Of a stretch of 58,017 nucleotides of DNA, positions 47,214 to 56,220 are shown piece after piece. Source of the stretch: an uncultured Bacilli bacterium (GTDB lineage Bacteria; Bacillota_I; Bacilli_A; RF39; UBA660). How positions within the stretch are numbered: the stretch's first letter is position 1; every line of letters starts with the position of its first letter. Location: positions 1 through 58,017 of the forward strand of contig CANRDE010000005.1 of NCBI GenBank assembly GCA_947629325.1, given 5' to 3'. The notes beneath the pieces are model-generated. The model was not told where the DNA came from and searched no databases. It saw only the letters and a list, made by a program, of their open reading frames with translations. A program made the translations under genes and the position numbers.

Positions 47214-47335
47214 ATTATTCACCTATACAAATTATATCATAAGAAACAATATAAATATATCTATTTTTATTGTACTTTTTATAATATTTTGGTGATGTTT
47301 TGGTGAAATTTGTTATAATGGTATAGGTGATTATT

Positions 47336-48238
47336 ATGCCAACATTATATACTCATTATGAATTTGGCCAAACAGTTTTAAACAATTTAAATGGGGATGT
47401 GCAAAAAGAAATAAAAGAAAACATTAATTATTATAATATGTTTAATCAAGGATTTGATAATATTTATTATTACTTATTTAGATGGATTCATTATCGTAAA
47501 TTTGGAATTTATGCCCATAAACATAATATAGATTTGTTTTTTAAAAATATTATTTTATTTATTCAAAATAATAATTTAGAAAACGATTCGAAACTTACTA
47601 CGATGTTTTATGGCTTTTTAAACCATTACACATTAGATACATTGATGCACCCTTTAATAAATTATCAAGTTAGTAATTTGAAAATTCCTCACACTAAATT
47701 AGAATATATGCTTGATTATGAATATTATCAAGAATTAAATTCCGAAAAGTGGAATGGTAAATTATATCGAACTTTAATTCCCAAAGTGAAGTTTGATAAG
47801 AATTTATTAAATCTGATTAACTATAGTTTTTTTCATACTTATCAAGAAAAAAATATTGGTCTAATTTTTAAGAGATCTCATTCTTTTGGTTATTATATCC
47901 ATCGATATTTTATTTATGATAAATGGGGATTAAAATCTAAATTTTATCAAATAATTGACTTATTTTCTAAAAAAAATGCTTTTAAATTTAGTCAAAATAC
48001 TTTTTATATTAAAAAATTTGACCAAAGGATTTTGAATGAAGACAAAAATGAATGGAATAGGGGAAAAGAAAAATATAATTATTCTATGCCCGAAATTTAT
48101 GAGTATTCTTTACAGATATGTATAAATCTTAATAACTTAGCTTATGAAATAATTCATAACCAAAAAGATATTGAACCTTTGCTTGAAAAAATAAGAAAAA
48201 TTAGTCTTAAAAATATGCCATTACTCCTAGAGAAATAG
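47336..48238 (+). CDS. Zinc-dependent phospholipase C-like protein
   Basis: The 300-residue product has the Zn_dep_PLPC pattern: PTLYTHYEFGQTVLNNL at the N terminus, then FNQGFDNIYYY and FLNHYTLDTLMHPLINYQ, which supply His and Asp metal ligands. This family is widespread in Bacillota, and many members are not proven phospholipases. ATG 47336 is used over GTG 47327 in the AGGTG site. TGTTATAAT at 47311-47319 gives an extremely short leader. It overlaps the amidase remnant by 32 bases at its end. Confidence 0.8.
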   Translation: MPTLYTHYEFGQTVLNNLNGDVQKEIKENINYYNMFNQGFDNIYYYLFRWIHYRKFGIYAHKHNIDLFFKNIILFIQNNNLENDSKLTTMFYGFLNHYTLDTLMHPLINYQVSNLKIPHTKLEYMLDYEYYQELNSEKWNGKLYRTLIPKVKFDKNLLNLINYSFFHTYQEKNIGLIFKRSHSFGYYIHRYFIYDKWGLKSKFYQIIDLFSKKNAFKFSQNTFYIKKFDQRILNEDKNEWNRGKEKYNYSMPEIYEYSLQICINLNNLAYEIIHNQKDIEPLLEKIRKISLKNMPLLLEK

Positions 48239-48730
48239 CCTTTGCCACTTTTTGTTGATATTCTTTTGTATTTAATAAACCGCGTTCTTTGCCATTAGAT
48301 AAAAAACCACATTCGATTAAAATACCAGGGACATTTAATTTACTATACATATATGTACTATTAGGTATTTTTTTTATTTCTCTTTTTCCTTTTAATTCTT
48401 TATTCATAATATCCTGCATAATTTGGGCTAATTCTTGATTGTCCTTATTATAAAAAACTTGAGGGCCAAAATAACTAGCATCACTTAAATAATTTAGATG
48501 AATACTTATATATAAATCAGCATTATTTTCATTTATAATTTTAATTCTGTTATCAAAATCACTTTTTTTACGATAATTAGCGTTTGGCTTTGATAAATCA
48601 TAATCACCTTCTCTGGTTAGGATAACGGTAGCGCCTAAGCTTCCTAACTCATTTTCTAAGTATTGGCTAATATTTAAATTAATATCTTTCTCATAAATTT
48701 TTCCATAACTAGTTCCCGGATCCTTAGAAC
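48207..48730 (-). pseudogene. N-acetylmuramoyl-L-alanine amidase, C-terminal part (split by the element)
   Basis: The minus-strand frame is open from 48728 to the stop at 48207 and reads the C-terminal 173 residues of an Amidase_3 protein: SKDPGTSYGKIYEKDINL at its start, SIHLN and LIECGF later, giving the Glu and His ligands and the catalytic Glu. It has no start of its own. The first 41 codons are at 56222-56342, beyond the mobile element. The joined gene would give a 214-residue cell-wall amidase. Confidence 0.9.
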
Positions 48731-48734
48731 CATG
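48730..48734. repeat. Attachment core, left copy (CCATG)
   Basis: This is the 5-bp direct repeat where the amidase sequence meets the element. Short identity of this kind is usual for large serine recombinases, which cut at a central dinucleotide. Confidence 0.75.
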
Positions 48735-48738
48735 TGCT

Positions 48739-48756
48739 AGATACCTTTATGCACGG
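48739..48756. repeat. Left attachment arm (inverted repeat)
   Basis: AGATACCTTTATGCACGG matches the reverse complement of 56202-56219 at 15 of 18 positions, including TTATGCACGG exactly. It lies inside the element, 4 bases from the core. With the right arm it would form a symmetric attP site for the recombinase. Confidence 0.7.
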
Positions 48757-48803
48757 ATATAATAAAATTAACAAAGATAAAAGAAAGTACGTAATATCAA
48801 AAA

Positions 48804-48832
48804 AACAACCTTATAATTATGGGCTGTTCTTT
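48804..48832. terminator. Hairpin at the end of the element's minus-strand genes
   Basis: AACAACC pairs with GGCTGTT (one G-T pair). T-runs on both sides fit a terminator that keeps element transcripts from running into the amidase remnant. Confidence 0.55.
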
Positions 48833-48862
48833 TATTTTGTATAATAACTTAATTTTTATATA

Positions 48863-49204
48863 TTACTCCGCGATCCATAAACAATATAGTGTTTCTGATA
48901 ACTCTATGTCTTCTGGTGTAAAAGTATTAGTTATTGCCTTGGCTGCTCCAAACACAGCTTTTTCAGCATACATTAAATCAGAATCAAAAGTTGTTGGGGA
49001 AACATATTCAGTAGTAAAGGGTTTAAAATCAACTTTTATACATTGTTTTAAAGTTTTCCCAGAAGCTATTGCAATAGCTTGGGCTTGTTCTTCTGCGTCC
49101 TTATAAATTTTTGCTAAAATATTTCTTTTACATTCTTTTTCATTTTTAACACCAAAATTAATTTGACAAGCTGGGGCATTATTTAATTTTGATAAAGATT
49201 CCAT
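48863..49204 (-). CDS. SIMPL/DUF541-like protein fragment
   Basis: This 113-residue protein resembles the C-terminal half of SIMPL (DUF541) domains: AEEQAQAIAIASGKTLKQCIKV, then TFTPEDIELSETLYCLWI at the end, the usual final strand. Full SIMPL proteins are about twice as long with a signal peptide, which this lacks, so it is probably truncated at the N terminus. There is no good ribosome site at the ATG. It follows a decayed gene by 4 bases. Confidence 0.45.
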   Translation of the reverse strand: MESLSKLNNAPACQINFGVKNEKECKRNILAKIYKDAEEQAQAIAIASGKTLKQCIKVDFKPFTTEYVSPTTFDSDLMYAEKAVFGAAKAITNTFTPEDIELSETLYCLWIAE

Positions 49205-49208
49205 AATA

Positions 49209-49621
49209 CTAGCGATTTTTTCCTTCTAAACAAATATAACCATTCATTAAATAATTATCATTTTTAGTCCTACAATCTACAAATTCTTTTCCACCCATAC
49301 GGGGATATATAAAACTTTGACACATAAATTCTTCCAATGATCCTAAAATAAAATATTTAGGTTCTTCCACTTTCTGTTTTCCATTTAAAATATCAATTAT
49401 TTCATCATATACAAACTTTTTTCTTGAACCAATATCAAAATTTTTATGTAAATCAACTATAAAATCATCATTTGATTTATATGTGTATTTGTTTAAATAA
49501 TTTGTTATTTCTTCCAAGTATTTTATAGTTTCATCTTTGTATCAATATTTTTCTTAATGTGATAACCATAATATTTATTTTCAAGATCTTTTCGTTTTAA
49601 TTGCTTTTAAAACATATTCAT
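49209..49621 (-). pseudogene. Decayed unknown gene of the element
   Basis: An ATG at 49621 follows AGAGGTTATTT, but its frame stops at once (MNMF then TAA) and, if read on, meets a frameshift near 49530 where YYGYHIKKNIDTK should join DETIKYLEEITNYL. The open part (49517-49209, about 102 residues from a TTG) ends with GYICLEGKNR. Two lesions make it a pseudogene. The family is not recognised. It lies just after the small partner of the 960-residue protein. Confidence 0.6.
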
Positions 49622-49630
49622 AAATAACCT

Positions 49631-49924
49631 CTATAATTCTGATTTATTAGATGAATCACCCATTAAAGAATTTACTAATGTTAATATATCTTTTCTTATA
49701 AAGATTATATCTTGGTAAATCAAATTAAAATACTCACTATCCGTCATATTAATATCTGTTGCTTTATTATAAGAATTTATTGCATTTGACATTCTTGGTA
49801 TTTGATATTTTTCGTGAATACTTTGTAATAGCAGACCTAGTTTTTCTAATTCTACACTAATTTGATTTCTTTTCTCATTATCATCTAATTGTTTAAAAGT
49901 TTCTATTAATTCATTTTCTATCAT
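49631..49924 (-). CDS. Small partner of the 960-residue element protein
   Basis: The 97-residue product is helical and acidic, with no recognised domain: ELEKLGLLLQSIHEKYQIPRMSNAINSYNKATDI. The frame extends to a GTG at 49933, but AGGTGG is the ribosome site for the ATG at 49924. That site lies inside the end of the 960-residue gene, whose stop is one base away. Tight coupling suggests the two products work together, for example as effector with a binding or immunity partner. Confidence 0.65.
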   Translation of the reverse strand: MIENELIETFKQLDDNEKRNQISVELEKLGLLLQSIHEKYQIPRMSNAINSYNKATDINMTDSEYFNLIYQDIIFIRKDILTLVNSLMGDSSNKSEL

Positions 49925-49925
49925 T

Positions 49926-52808
49926 TTAACCACCTACCTTTTTTGAACTAGATACTTCTTCTAAACCCATTTTCTGACTATTAATATATTGCAATTCCAT
50001 TCTTTCACTTTCCGCTAATCTATCTCTACATTCAATAAACTTTTGATATAATTCTTCTGGTGTCAATTCTTTTGGTAATTCAAAATCTTGTTTATAAGCT
50101 GGATTTGATTTAAAAACTTGTAAAAATTCTTCATAATTTATATCAAAAACATTTTTTCTATGCGGTGTTTCTTTTGTAATTGCAAATTTTTGAGCTTCAC
50201 TTTCTACAACTTTAACAAATTCATTCATTGCATTAATTGCATTTGGATTATTCGTATTTAGTCCTGAACAAATAGTAGAATATAACTCTTCGATATTTTT
50301 TTGTCTAAATTCGGTACTAAAATATTTTTCTACAAGATCAGGCCTTACTAATCTTAAACCAGCTTTATTATTTTCTTGTTCGCAAATAATTTTTGAGATT
50401 AAATGGGGATCTAGCGTTGTTTTAAATTGTTCTTTTAAACTTATTATTTCGTTATAATGTCTTTCAGCAACTTTTTCACGATCTATAAAGATGATAGGAA
50501 CACCGAACTTTTGAGCTGCTATTTTACTTTCTTCATTAACCTTATCAAAACAAATGATATATGACGGCTCTATTTTTTCTTCGGTATATTCTCCTTTTCT
50601 CCTTCTTATGACTATTTCATTATGTCCATGTCTAGTATTATTTTTTAACTCGTCTGGGGTTAAAAATCTGCTTTCTCTTGCTGCTTCAAATCCTCTTGAA
50701 TATAAATCATTGCAACTCATTATTTCTAAAAAATCATCAGGTAAATTATTAAACCCTAAAACTACTGAATGTTCATTGGTAGGTGCTATTCCCATATTAT
50801 TTGATGAAATAAAACTAGTACAAATTTCTTGGGTTGAAGTTTTTTCTTTGGTATTCCAAGAATCATATATATCCCCAGTAGGAACTGATCCATAAGCACC
50901 TATTACATGTACCAATAAATTAAAATCCATATTTGTTGCATCTATTATTCCAGATGAATTATTTACTTGTAGTAGTGATGAATTTATTTCTTTTCCATAA
51001 CTTTTTTTAATATTTCCAATTATTTTATACACGTCTTTTAAAGTAGCTCTTGCATTTTGATTACTTAAAGATTTATCTATATCTTCAATAGTTTTCATAT
51101 CACTAGCATTAATAATTTTTTCTAAAAAATCTTTTAAATATTTTACTTCTGGCATACTCTGATATAAAGATGATTTATTATCTGAACTTAAATAAGAATG
51201 TATAAATTGCTCGGCCATACTTAAATCAATTTGAAAATATTTTAATAATATTTTATGTTTTAACTCTTTAAGATTATTGGCTTCAAAATTATTTAATCCT
51301 GTTTCTACAAATTTAGAATAATCTCTTAATTCTTCTAAATTAGTAATTCGGCTAATATTATTCATATTTGATTTAACATAACTAAATATATTGATTAATA
51401 AATCTTGATCTAATGCTTCAATATTAGTATCCAGTAATAAATTTTTTAAATTTATGTCTTTATCAATTTTATCAATAAATCCAAGTGATTCGTAAGGATC
51501 ATTATTCCATTTACTTATTTTTAAAAATAATTTACTATACATTTCCATAGTCCTAGTATCACTACTAAAAAAACTACAAGTACAAGAAAGTTGTAAAAAA
51601 GATAAATTATCATCAGTAATATTTATATTTTTTATACCTGATCCATATTCAGAAGCTCTTAATTCAGAATTAATAAATACTTTAAAAGCTTGATCTAGTT
51701 TATTACATTCAATAGCTGATAAAAGGTTATAGAGATTATAAAATCCTCTAAAATCAGCAATATGTTCTATTTTACCGTCATCCATTTCGTGACATTCATC
51801 TACTTGTCTTATCCAAGGTAAAATTTGTTGCCAATTAGAATTTACTTGATTAAAAATATTTTCATAAGTAAGACCTTCGCTAACTGATTTTGATAATTCA
51901 AATAGAACATTACTTAATTTTTGCGGTGTATCAATTTGTTTAAAAAGTATTTTTGAAGTGCTATTTATCTTTTGTATCAAATTTATGTTTTTTCTATGTT
52001 GTCCTGTAGATAATATAGATTGTAAAGTATCAGAGGTACTTATACTATTTATAAATATGCTCGGATCTAAAATAATCAATTCTTTTAATTCTTCTGGCGA
52101 TATATTTTTTAATTGTTCTGGATATTCTGCTAACGAACATAATAAAGTCTTTTTATATATTGCTTCACCCGCAACTTTAATTATTGCTTCTTTTACTTTC
52201 GGATTTTGTAAATAATCATATCTCATATCTCCGCAATATAAAGTAATATTTTCTGATTGTAATCTTAAAATTAAACTTGCAACATAATCATAATTATATT
52301 TTAAATTATCTGGTAAATCTCTAACATATTCGGGATTTTCGTCAAAAAAACTTTTTACTGTTTCATCATCATACTGCACTTTTTTCATAAATCCAAGAAA
52401 TGCCAATGGATCTTTTTTTCTTAAACTTAAAAGGAATTCCTTATCTTGCGATAATTTTGATCCTAAATATTTATATACAGAAGTTTGATATTCATCTTTT
52501 ACTTCTTTTGAATCTATTTTTCGTTGTAATTCCTCCATATAAATTCTATCATTTCTTAACTCATCAGAAGCCTGTCTTATTAAATTAGGTCTAACATTAA
52601 TTATTTTTTTTTGAATCGTAATACTTAATTTATCCATATTTTCTGGTGGTTGCCATTTTAAGTAGTCATCTGTGATAATAGGATTTTGAAGTAAAATATC
52701 CCATAATTCTTCGTTATTTCTATTTCTTAAAAATAATCTATCAAACTTTCCAAATTTGCCTTTTTCTAAACACATTAACATTTTTTCGGCTATTTTTTCA
52801 TTTTTCAT
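49926..52808 (-). CDS. 960-residue element protein of unknown function
   Basis: The start ATG follows a strong AGGAGG site. Residues 1-600 look like helical repeats, with units such as NPEYVRDLPDNLKYNYDYVASL that resemble DUF4116-type repeats. Residues 622-785 look like a compact domain: DFNLLVHVIGAYG, then VVLGFNNLPDDFLEIM, TRHGHNEIVIRRR (725-737), EPSYIICFDK and FGVPIIFIDRE (768-778). The C-terminal part (about 840-960) is charged and helical. No signal peptide or membrane segment is seen. Similar C-terminal domains occur in large proteins of gut Bacillota as I recall, but I cannot name one. It is intact beside several dead cargo genes. Confidence 0.75.
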   Translation of the reverse strand: MKNEKIAEKMLMCLEKGKFGKFDRLFLRNRNNEELWDILLQNPIITDDYLKWQPPENMDKLSITIQKKIINVRPNLIRQASDELRNDRIYMEELQRKIDSKEVKDEYQTSVYKYLGSKLSQDKEFLLSLRKKDPLAFLGFMKKVQYDDETVKSFFDENPEYVRDLPDNLKYNYDYVASLILRLQSENITLYCGDMRYDYLQNPKVKEAIIKVAGEAIYKKTLLCSLAEYPEQLKNISPEELKELIILDPSIFINSISTSDTLQSILSTGQHRKNINLIQKINSTSKILFKQIDTPQKLSNVLFELSKSVSEGLTYENIFNQVNSNWQQILPWIRQVDECHEMDDGKIEHIADFRGFYNLYNLLSAIECNKLDQAFKVFINSELRASEYGSGIKNINITDDNLSFLQLSCTCSFFSSDTRTMEMYSKLFLKISKWNNDPYESLGFIDKIDKDINLKNLLLDTNIEALDQDLLINIFSYVKSNMNNISRITNLEELRDYSKFVETGLNNFEANNLKELKHKILLKYFQIDLSMAEQFIHSYLSSDNKSSLYQSMPEVKYLKDFLEKIINASDMKTIEDIDKSLSNQNARATLKDVYKIIGNIKKSYGKEINSSLLQVNNSSGIIDATNMDFNLLVHVIGAYGSVPTGDIYDSWNTKEKTSTQEICTSFISSNNMGIAPTNEHSVVLGFNNLPDDFLEIMSCNDLYSRGFEAARESRFLTPDELKNNTRHGHNEIVIRRRKGEYTEEKIEPSYIICFDKVNEESKIAAQKFGVPIIFIDREKVAERHYNEIISLKEQFKTTLDPHLISKIICEQENNKAGLRLVRPDLVEKYFSTEFRQKNIEELYSTICSGLNTNNPNAINAMNEFVKVVESEAQKFAITKETPHRKNVFDINYEEFLQVFKSNPAYKQDFELPKELTPEELYQKFIECRDRLAESERMELQYINSQKMGLEEVSSSKKVGG

Positions 52809-52826
52809 TTGTACCTCCTATTATTA

Positions 52827-53195
52827 CTAAATTGTAATTTCTAAACTATCCTCTAGAATAATTACATTTTCAATTTTTAATTTGTTTAGTTCTTGTCTTG
52901 TTTCATCTTCTAAATGACTGACAACAAACTTACAATTAGGATACTTTTCAGATAAATATTAACATACACTTGCCATATAAAGAACATTCTTACAAATAGT
53001 AGGATCACCAGTATATATTCTATTTTATATTTTTTAGTTTCAAAAATGTATCCAAAAGCTGGTTTCATTCTTCCGTAATCCCCTAAATTTTTTTGCTATG
53101 TAATTATTTACTTTAAATGAATCTGTATATATATATTTTAAATTTAGTTCTTCATTAACACCTTTTGCTGAAATTGAGTGCAATAGTATTCTTTA
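52827..53195 (-). pseudogene. Degraded copy of the MBL-fold hydrolase gene
   Basis: The minus-strand sequence matches the last half of the gene at 1358-2071. The C terminus reads LEITI then TAG in both, and YGRMKPAFGYIFETK, DPTICKNVLYMASVC and SHLEDET-like codons are recognisable. It has several frameshifts, a stop after MASVC, a deletion of about 60 bases around the metal-ligand region, and no N-terminal THFHGDH part. It lies upstream of the 960-residue gene. Confidence 0.8.
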
Positions 53196-53342
53196 TATCT
53201 ATAAATTACTTTTATTTTAAAACTCTACTTAATAATTTTTAATTAAGTATTCGTTATTAACATTAGAATACTATCTAACATACTAGCATATCTTTATAAT
53301 TTTAGTTATTTTTTTAAAAGTTATAACAATGGTAGTCTGAAA
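53196..53342. other. Non-coding remnant between two pseudogenes
   Basis: This short A/T-rich stretch holds no open frame and no clear match to the intact MBL-fold gene, although it may be its worn-out N-terminal part. Confidence 0.4.
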
Positions 53343-53663
53343 TTAATCTTCAAATAACATAGCACTATCTAATAAGCGATTCCAATATTTATTAATTGAA
53401 TCCTTACCTTCAATACTACATATTTTATCGATTATTTCTTTTCATTGTCATTAACCAATATACTGGTAAGTTAAGGTCATCCGTTTTCAAAATATATAGA
53501 TCATCTCCACAATCTATTGTTGAATCATACACAATAATTACATATTTACCTCCAACCCATTCTTTAATTGGCTAACCTGTAAATTCATCATACCTATAAC
53601 CTTTTGATCATATCTATTGTTTCTTCATCCAAAAAATCAATATAAGGAATTGTATTAAATCAT
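53343..53663 (-). pseudogene. Degraded small unknown gene of the element
   Basis: An AAAGGATAT site precedes an ATG at 53663 on the minus strand. The product would be about 105 residues, read as YIDFLDEETIDMIKR, then KEWVGGKYVIIVYDST, GDDLYILKTDDLNLPVYWL and INKYWNRLLDSAMLFED. At least three frameshifts or stops break it. The size and acidic, Trp-containing sequence recall immunity-type proteins, but that is a guess. Confidence 0.55.
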
Positions 53664-53875
53664 ATATCCTTTCATTTAATTTATCATTAACATTATTATT
53701 TATTTCAGTCTCCTTACAACTTACTTTATATCAATTATACCATAAAAATTATCTTTTGTATTTTTTTAAGCATTTATTAAGTTTAAAATACTTATTGATT
53801 AAATCCTTTTTTATGAATAATATTTACTTTAATTCATAATGTTAATTAGATTAAAAAATTAAAGGTGATTCTTTA

Positions 53876-54022
53876 ATGGAAAAAGAAGTTAATTATATTG
53901 TTGAAAATAAAATTATAACAAATACTTTAAACAAAAAAGATTTTATAGAATTATTTAACAAAAAATTAGCTGCTATAATTTTAAACCTTGAAAATGATTT
54001 GAAAAACGGTAATCGTTCTTAA
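53876..54022 (+). CDS. Small ORF upstream of the recombinase
   Basis: This 48-residue protein (starts MEKEVNYIVENKIITN, then LNKKDFIELFNKKLA) has a clear AAAGGTGAT ribosome site and ends 34 bases before the recombinase ATG. Short ORFs at this place are common in serine recombinase elements of Bacillota and can be accessory factors. A role as a directionality factor is only a guess. It has no motif I can name. Confidence 0.55.
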   Translation: MEKEVNYIVENKIITNTLNKKDFIELFNKKLAAIILNLENDLKNGNRS

Positions 54023-54056
54023 AATATAATGCCTTCAGGATATGAAAGGAATAAAT

Positions 54057-56195
54057 ATGCTTAGAAATCATGAAAAAGTAGTAAGTAGTAGTTTTAGTAA
54101 TACTGAATTTTTAAATGATTATAATATTAATAATGTATCTAGTGATGAATACCTAGAAACAATAGAATTTAAAACAATTAAAAAATTATTATGTGAAGAC
54201 AATTTAGAATATATGACAGAATATTTAAGAACATTATTAAAAGTCTCTAAACCTAATAATCCATATTGTTTTAGAAAAAATGGACTTATAAGATCATACC
54301 ATACACCAGGAAAACGTGGTATTATTTATGTCAGATTATCACAAGAAGATTTAGACAGAGAAAAAGGAAATGTAAGTAAAAGTATTTTAAATCAATTACT
54401 TATGCTACTTACTTATTGTAATGATAAAGGAATCGAAGTAATTGGAATTTTTTATGAAGAAGATATAAGCGGTAGCGACGGAACTCGTGAAGAATGGAAT
54501 AAAACTTTATTATTCTGTGAACTTGGAAATACTGATATTTATGTTTGTAAAACACAAGCTAGATTTGCTAGAAGTATTGAATTTGTAGAAAAATACTTGC
54601 ATAAAAAATTTATTGAATGGAATATCAGATTTTTAAGTATAGTTGATAATATTGATACTTACAATAAAGGAAATAAGAAATCTAGTCAAATAACTGCTAT
54701 GGTAGATGAATGGAAAATCGAAGAACAGTCAATTAATACAAAAAAAACATTAAGAGCTAAAAATGACGCTGGGCAATGGACTGGATCATTTGCTCCTTAT
54801 GGTTATATTGAAGATCCAAACGATATGTATCATTTAGTAATTGATGAAGAAGCTGCAAAAGTTGTACGAGAAATATATTCTCAATATGCTAATGGAAGAG
54901 GATACTATAAAATTTGCGAGTCTCTTAATGAAAGAAAAATACCTACTCCTAGCAAACATAAAAAATTACAAGGATTAAAATTTGTATGTCCAAAGTGCCC
55001 TAATGGTGCTGAATTTTGGAATATCGATACAATTAGAAAAATATTACTTGATGAAACTTACGACGGTTTATTAATTCAACATAGAACGGAAAGAATTGCT
55101 TTTAATATTAAAGGATATAAAAAAATACCTAAAAACGAACAATCCATAATTGCCTGTGCTCACGAAAGAATTGTTGATTCGGAAATATCAAAAGTTGTCC
55201 GTAAAAAATTCGCTGACAGAAAAGCTAAAATTGATTTAAGTAATGCTAGACAAAACGCAAAAGAGCTTATAAAAACTATTCAAAATAATTTAAAAGATTA
55301 TGAAATATCAGAAGATAAGCTACTTATATTAAATAATGCTATTAATTATCTTGAAAATAGTATTATAGATAATGATTTAAAAGATATTTCTTTAAAGTAT
55401 GATACTTTAAGAGAAAAAACTTTAATTCTTAATAGTGAATTATATTCTAAAATTATGGAACAAATTGATATTTTAACTACAACAACAAATAGATCTCGTC
55501 CGGGAAAGAATGGCGAAGTACATATATTCAGTAAAAAAGTATACTGTGCTGTTTGTGGTAAGTCTTTTCAAAAAAATTTATGTAAATCTGGTCCAAGAAA
55601 AAAGCCATTTATGAAACCTTACTTACATTGTAGAAATCACAGAAAAACTGCCAGTATGAATTGTGATAACACTAGTTATATTAGATTCGAAGTATTAGAA
55701 GAACTTGTCTTAAATGAAATTAATACTATGATAGATAAATATGTTAATCAAAAAAGTTTAGAAAAAAATTACTACTCTAAAAAAACTAAAAAAAATTATG
55801 AGAAAGATTTAATTGTACTACAAAAAGCAAAAGAAGACATTAAGAAAAAAATAAACAAAATAAATGATCGTTTCGCTATGTTATATGATGATAAATCTGA
55901 TGGTATTATATCTACTACTGAATTTGTAATGCTCAAGAACAAATATCAAAATGATATTAATAACTTTAATATTAGAACTAGCGAAATTGATAAAGAAATA
56001 CACAAATTAAAGGAAAAAACAAGTATGGCTGAAAATGAAAGAAGCATATTAGAAAAATTTACTAGGCAAGGTATTAAACACCTAGAAAAACTAGATAGAT
56101 TTACTGTCGAAGAGTTAATATCTAAAATAACAATAGGAAAAAAAGACGAAAATAATAATCGTCCTATTAAAATATTTTGGAATTTTACAGTTTAA
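54057..56195 (+). CDS. Large serine recombinase (integrase) with N-terminal extension
   Basis: The 712-residue product has the resolvase domain with the catalytic Ser in IIYVRLSQED (residue 95), EEDISGSDGTR and the Arg pair ARFARS. A recombinase domain follows (GSFAPYGY, ILLDETYDG), then a Cys4 zinc ribbon (YCAVCGKSF with LHCRNH and MNC) and a long coiled coil (about 560-690). The 85 or so residues before the resolvase domain are extra compared with most family members. ATG 54057 is preferred over 54042 because AAAGGA precedes it by 5 bases. It should carry out the integration seen at the amidase gene. Confidence 0.93.
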   Translation: MLRNHEKVVSSSFSNTEFLNDYNINNVSSDEYLETIEFKTIKKLLCEDNLEYMTEYLRTLLKVSKPNNPYCFRKNGLIRSYHTPGKRGIIYVRLSQEDLDREKGNVSKSILNQLLMLLTYCNDKGIEVIGIFYEEDISGSDGTREEWNKTLLFCELGNTDIYVCKTQARFARSIEFVEKYLHKKFIEWNIRFLSIVDNIDTYNKGNKKSSQITAMVDEWKIEEQSINTKKTLRAKNDAGQWTGSFAPYGYIEDPNDMYHLVIDEEAAKVVREIYSQYANGRGYYKICESLNERKIPTPSKHKKLQGLKFVCPKCPNGAEFWNIDTIRKILLDETYDGLLIQHRTERIAFNIKGYKKIPKNEQSIIACAHERIVDSEISKVVRKKFADRKAKIDLSNARQNAKELIKTIQNNLKDYEISEDKLLILNNAINYLENSIIDNDLKDISLKYDTLREKTLILNSELYSKIMEQIDILTTTTNRSRPGKNGEVHIFSKKVYCAVCGKSFQKNLCKSGPRKKPFMKPYLHCRNHRKTASMNCDNTSYIRFEVLEELVLNEINTMIDKYVNQKSLEKNYYSKKTKKNYEKDLIVLQKAKEDIKKKINKINDRFAMLYDDKSDGIISTTEFVMLKNKYQNDINNFNIRTSEIDKEIHKLKEKTSMAENERSILEKFTRQGIKHLEKLDRFTVEELISKITIGKKDENNNRPIKIFWNFTV

Positions 56196-56201
56196 TTTGG
56201 C

Positions 56202-56219
56202 CCGTGCATAAGATTATCT
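56202..56219. repeat. Right attachment arm (inverted repeat)
   Basis: The sequence is the imperfect inverted copy of 48739-48756 (15 of 18) and begins 7 bases after the recombinase stop codon. Its inner end is one base from the core. Confidence 0.7.
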
Positions 56220-56220
56220 G

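Noticed and set aside
48819-49106. Plus-strand ORF at the left end of the element
   Set aside because: It is antisense to the SIMPL-like frame, whose sequence looks like real coding, and it has no ribosome site.
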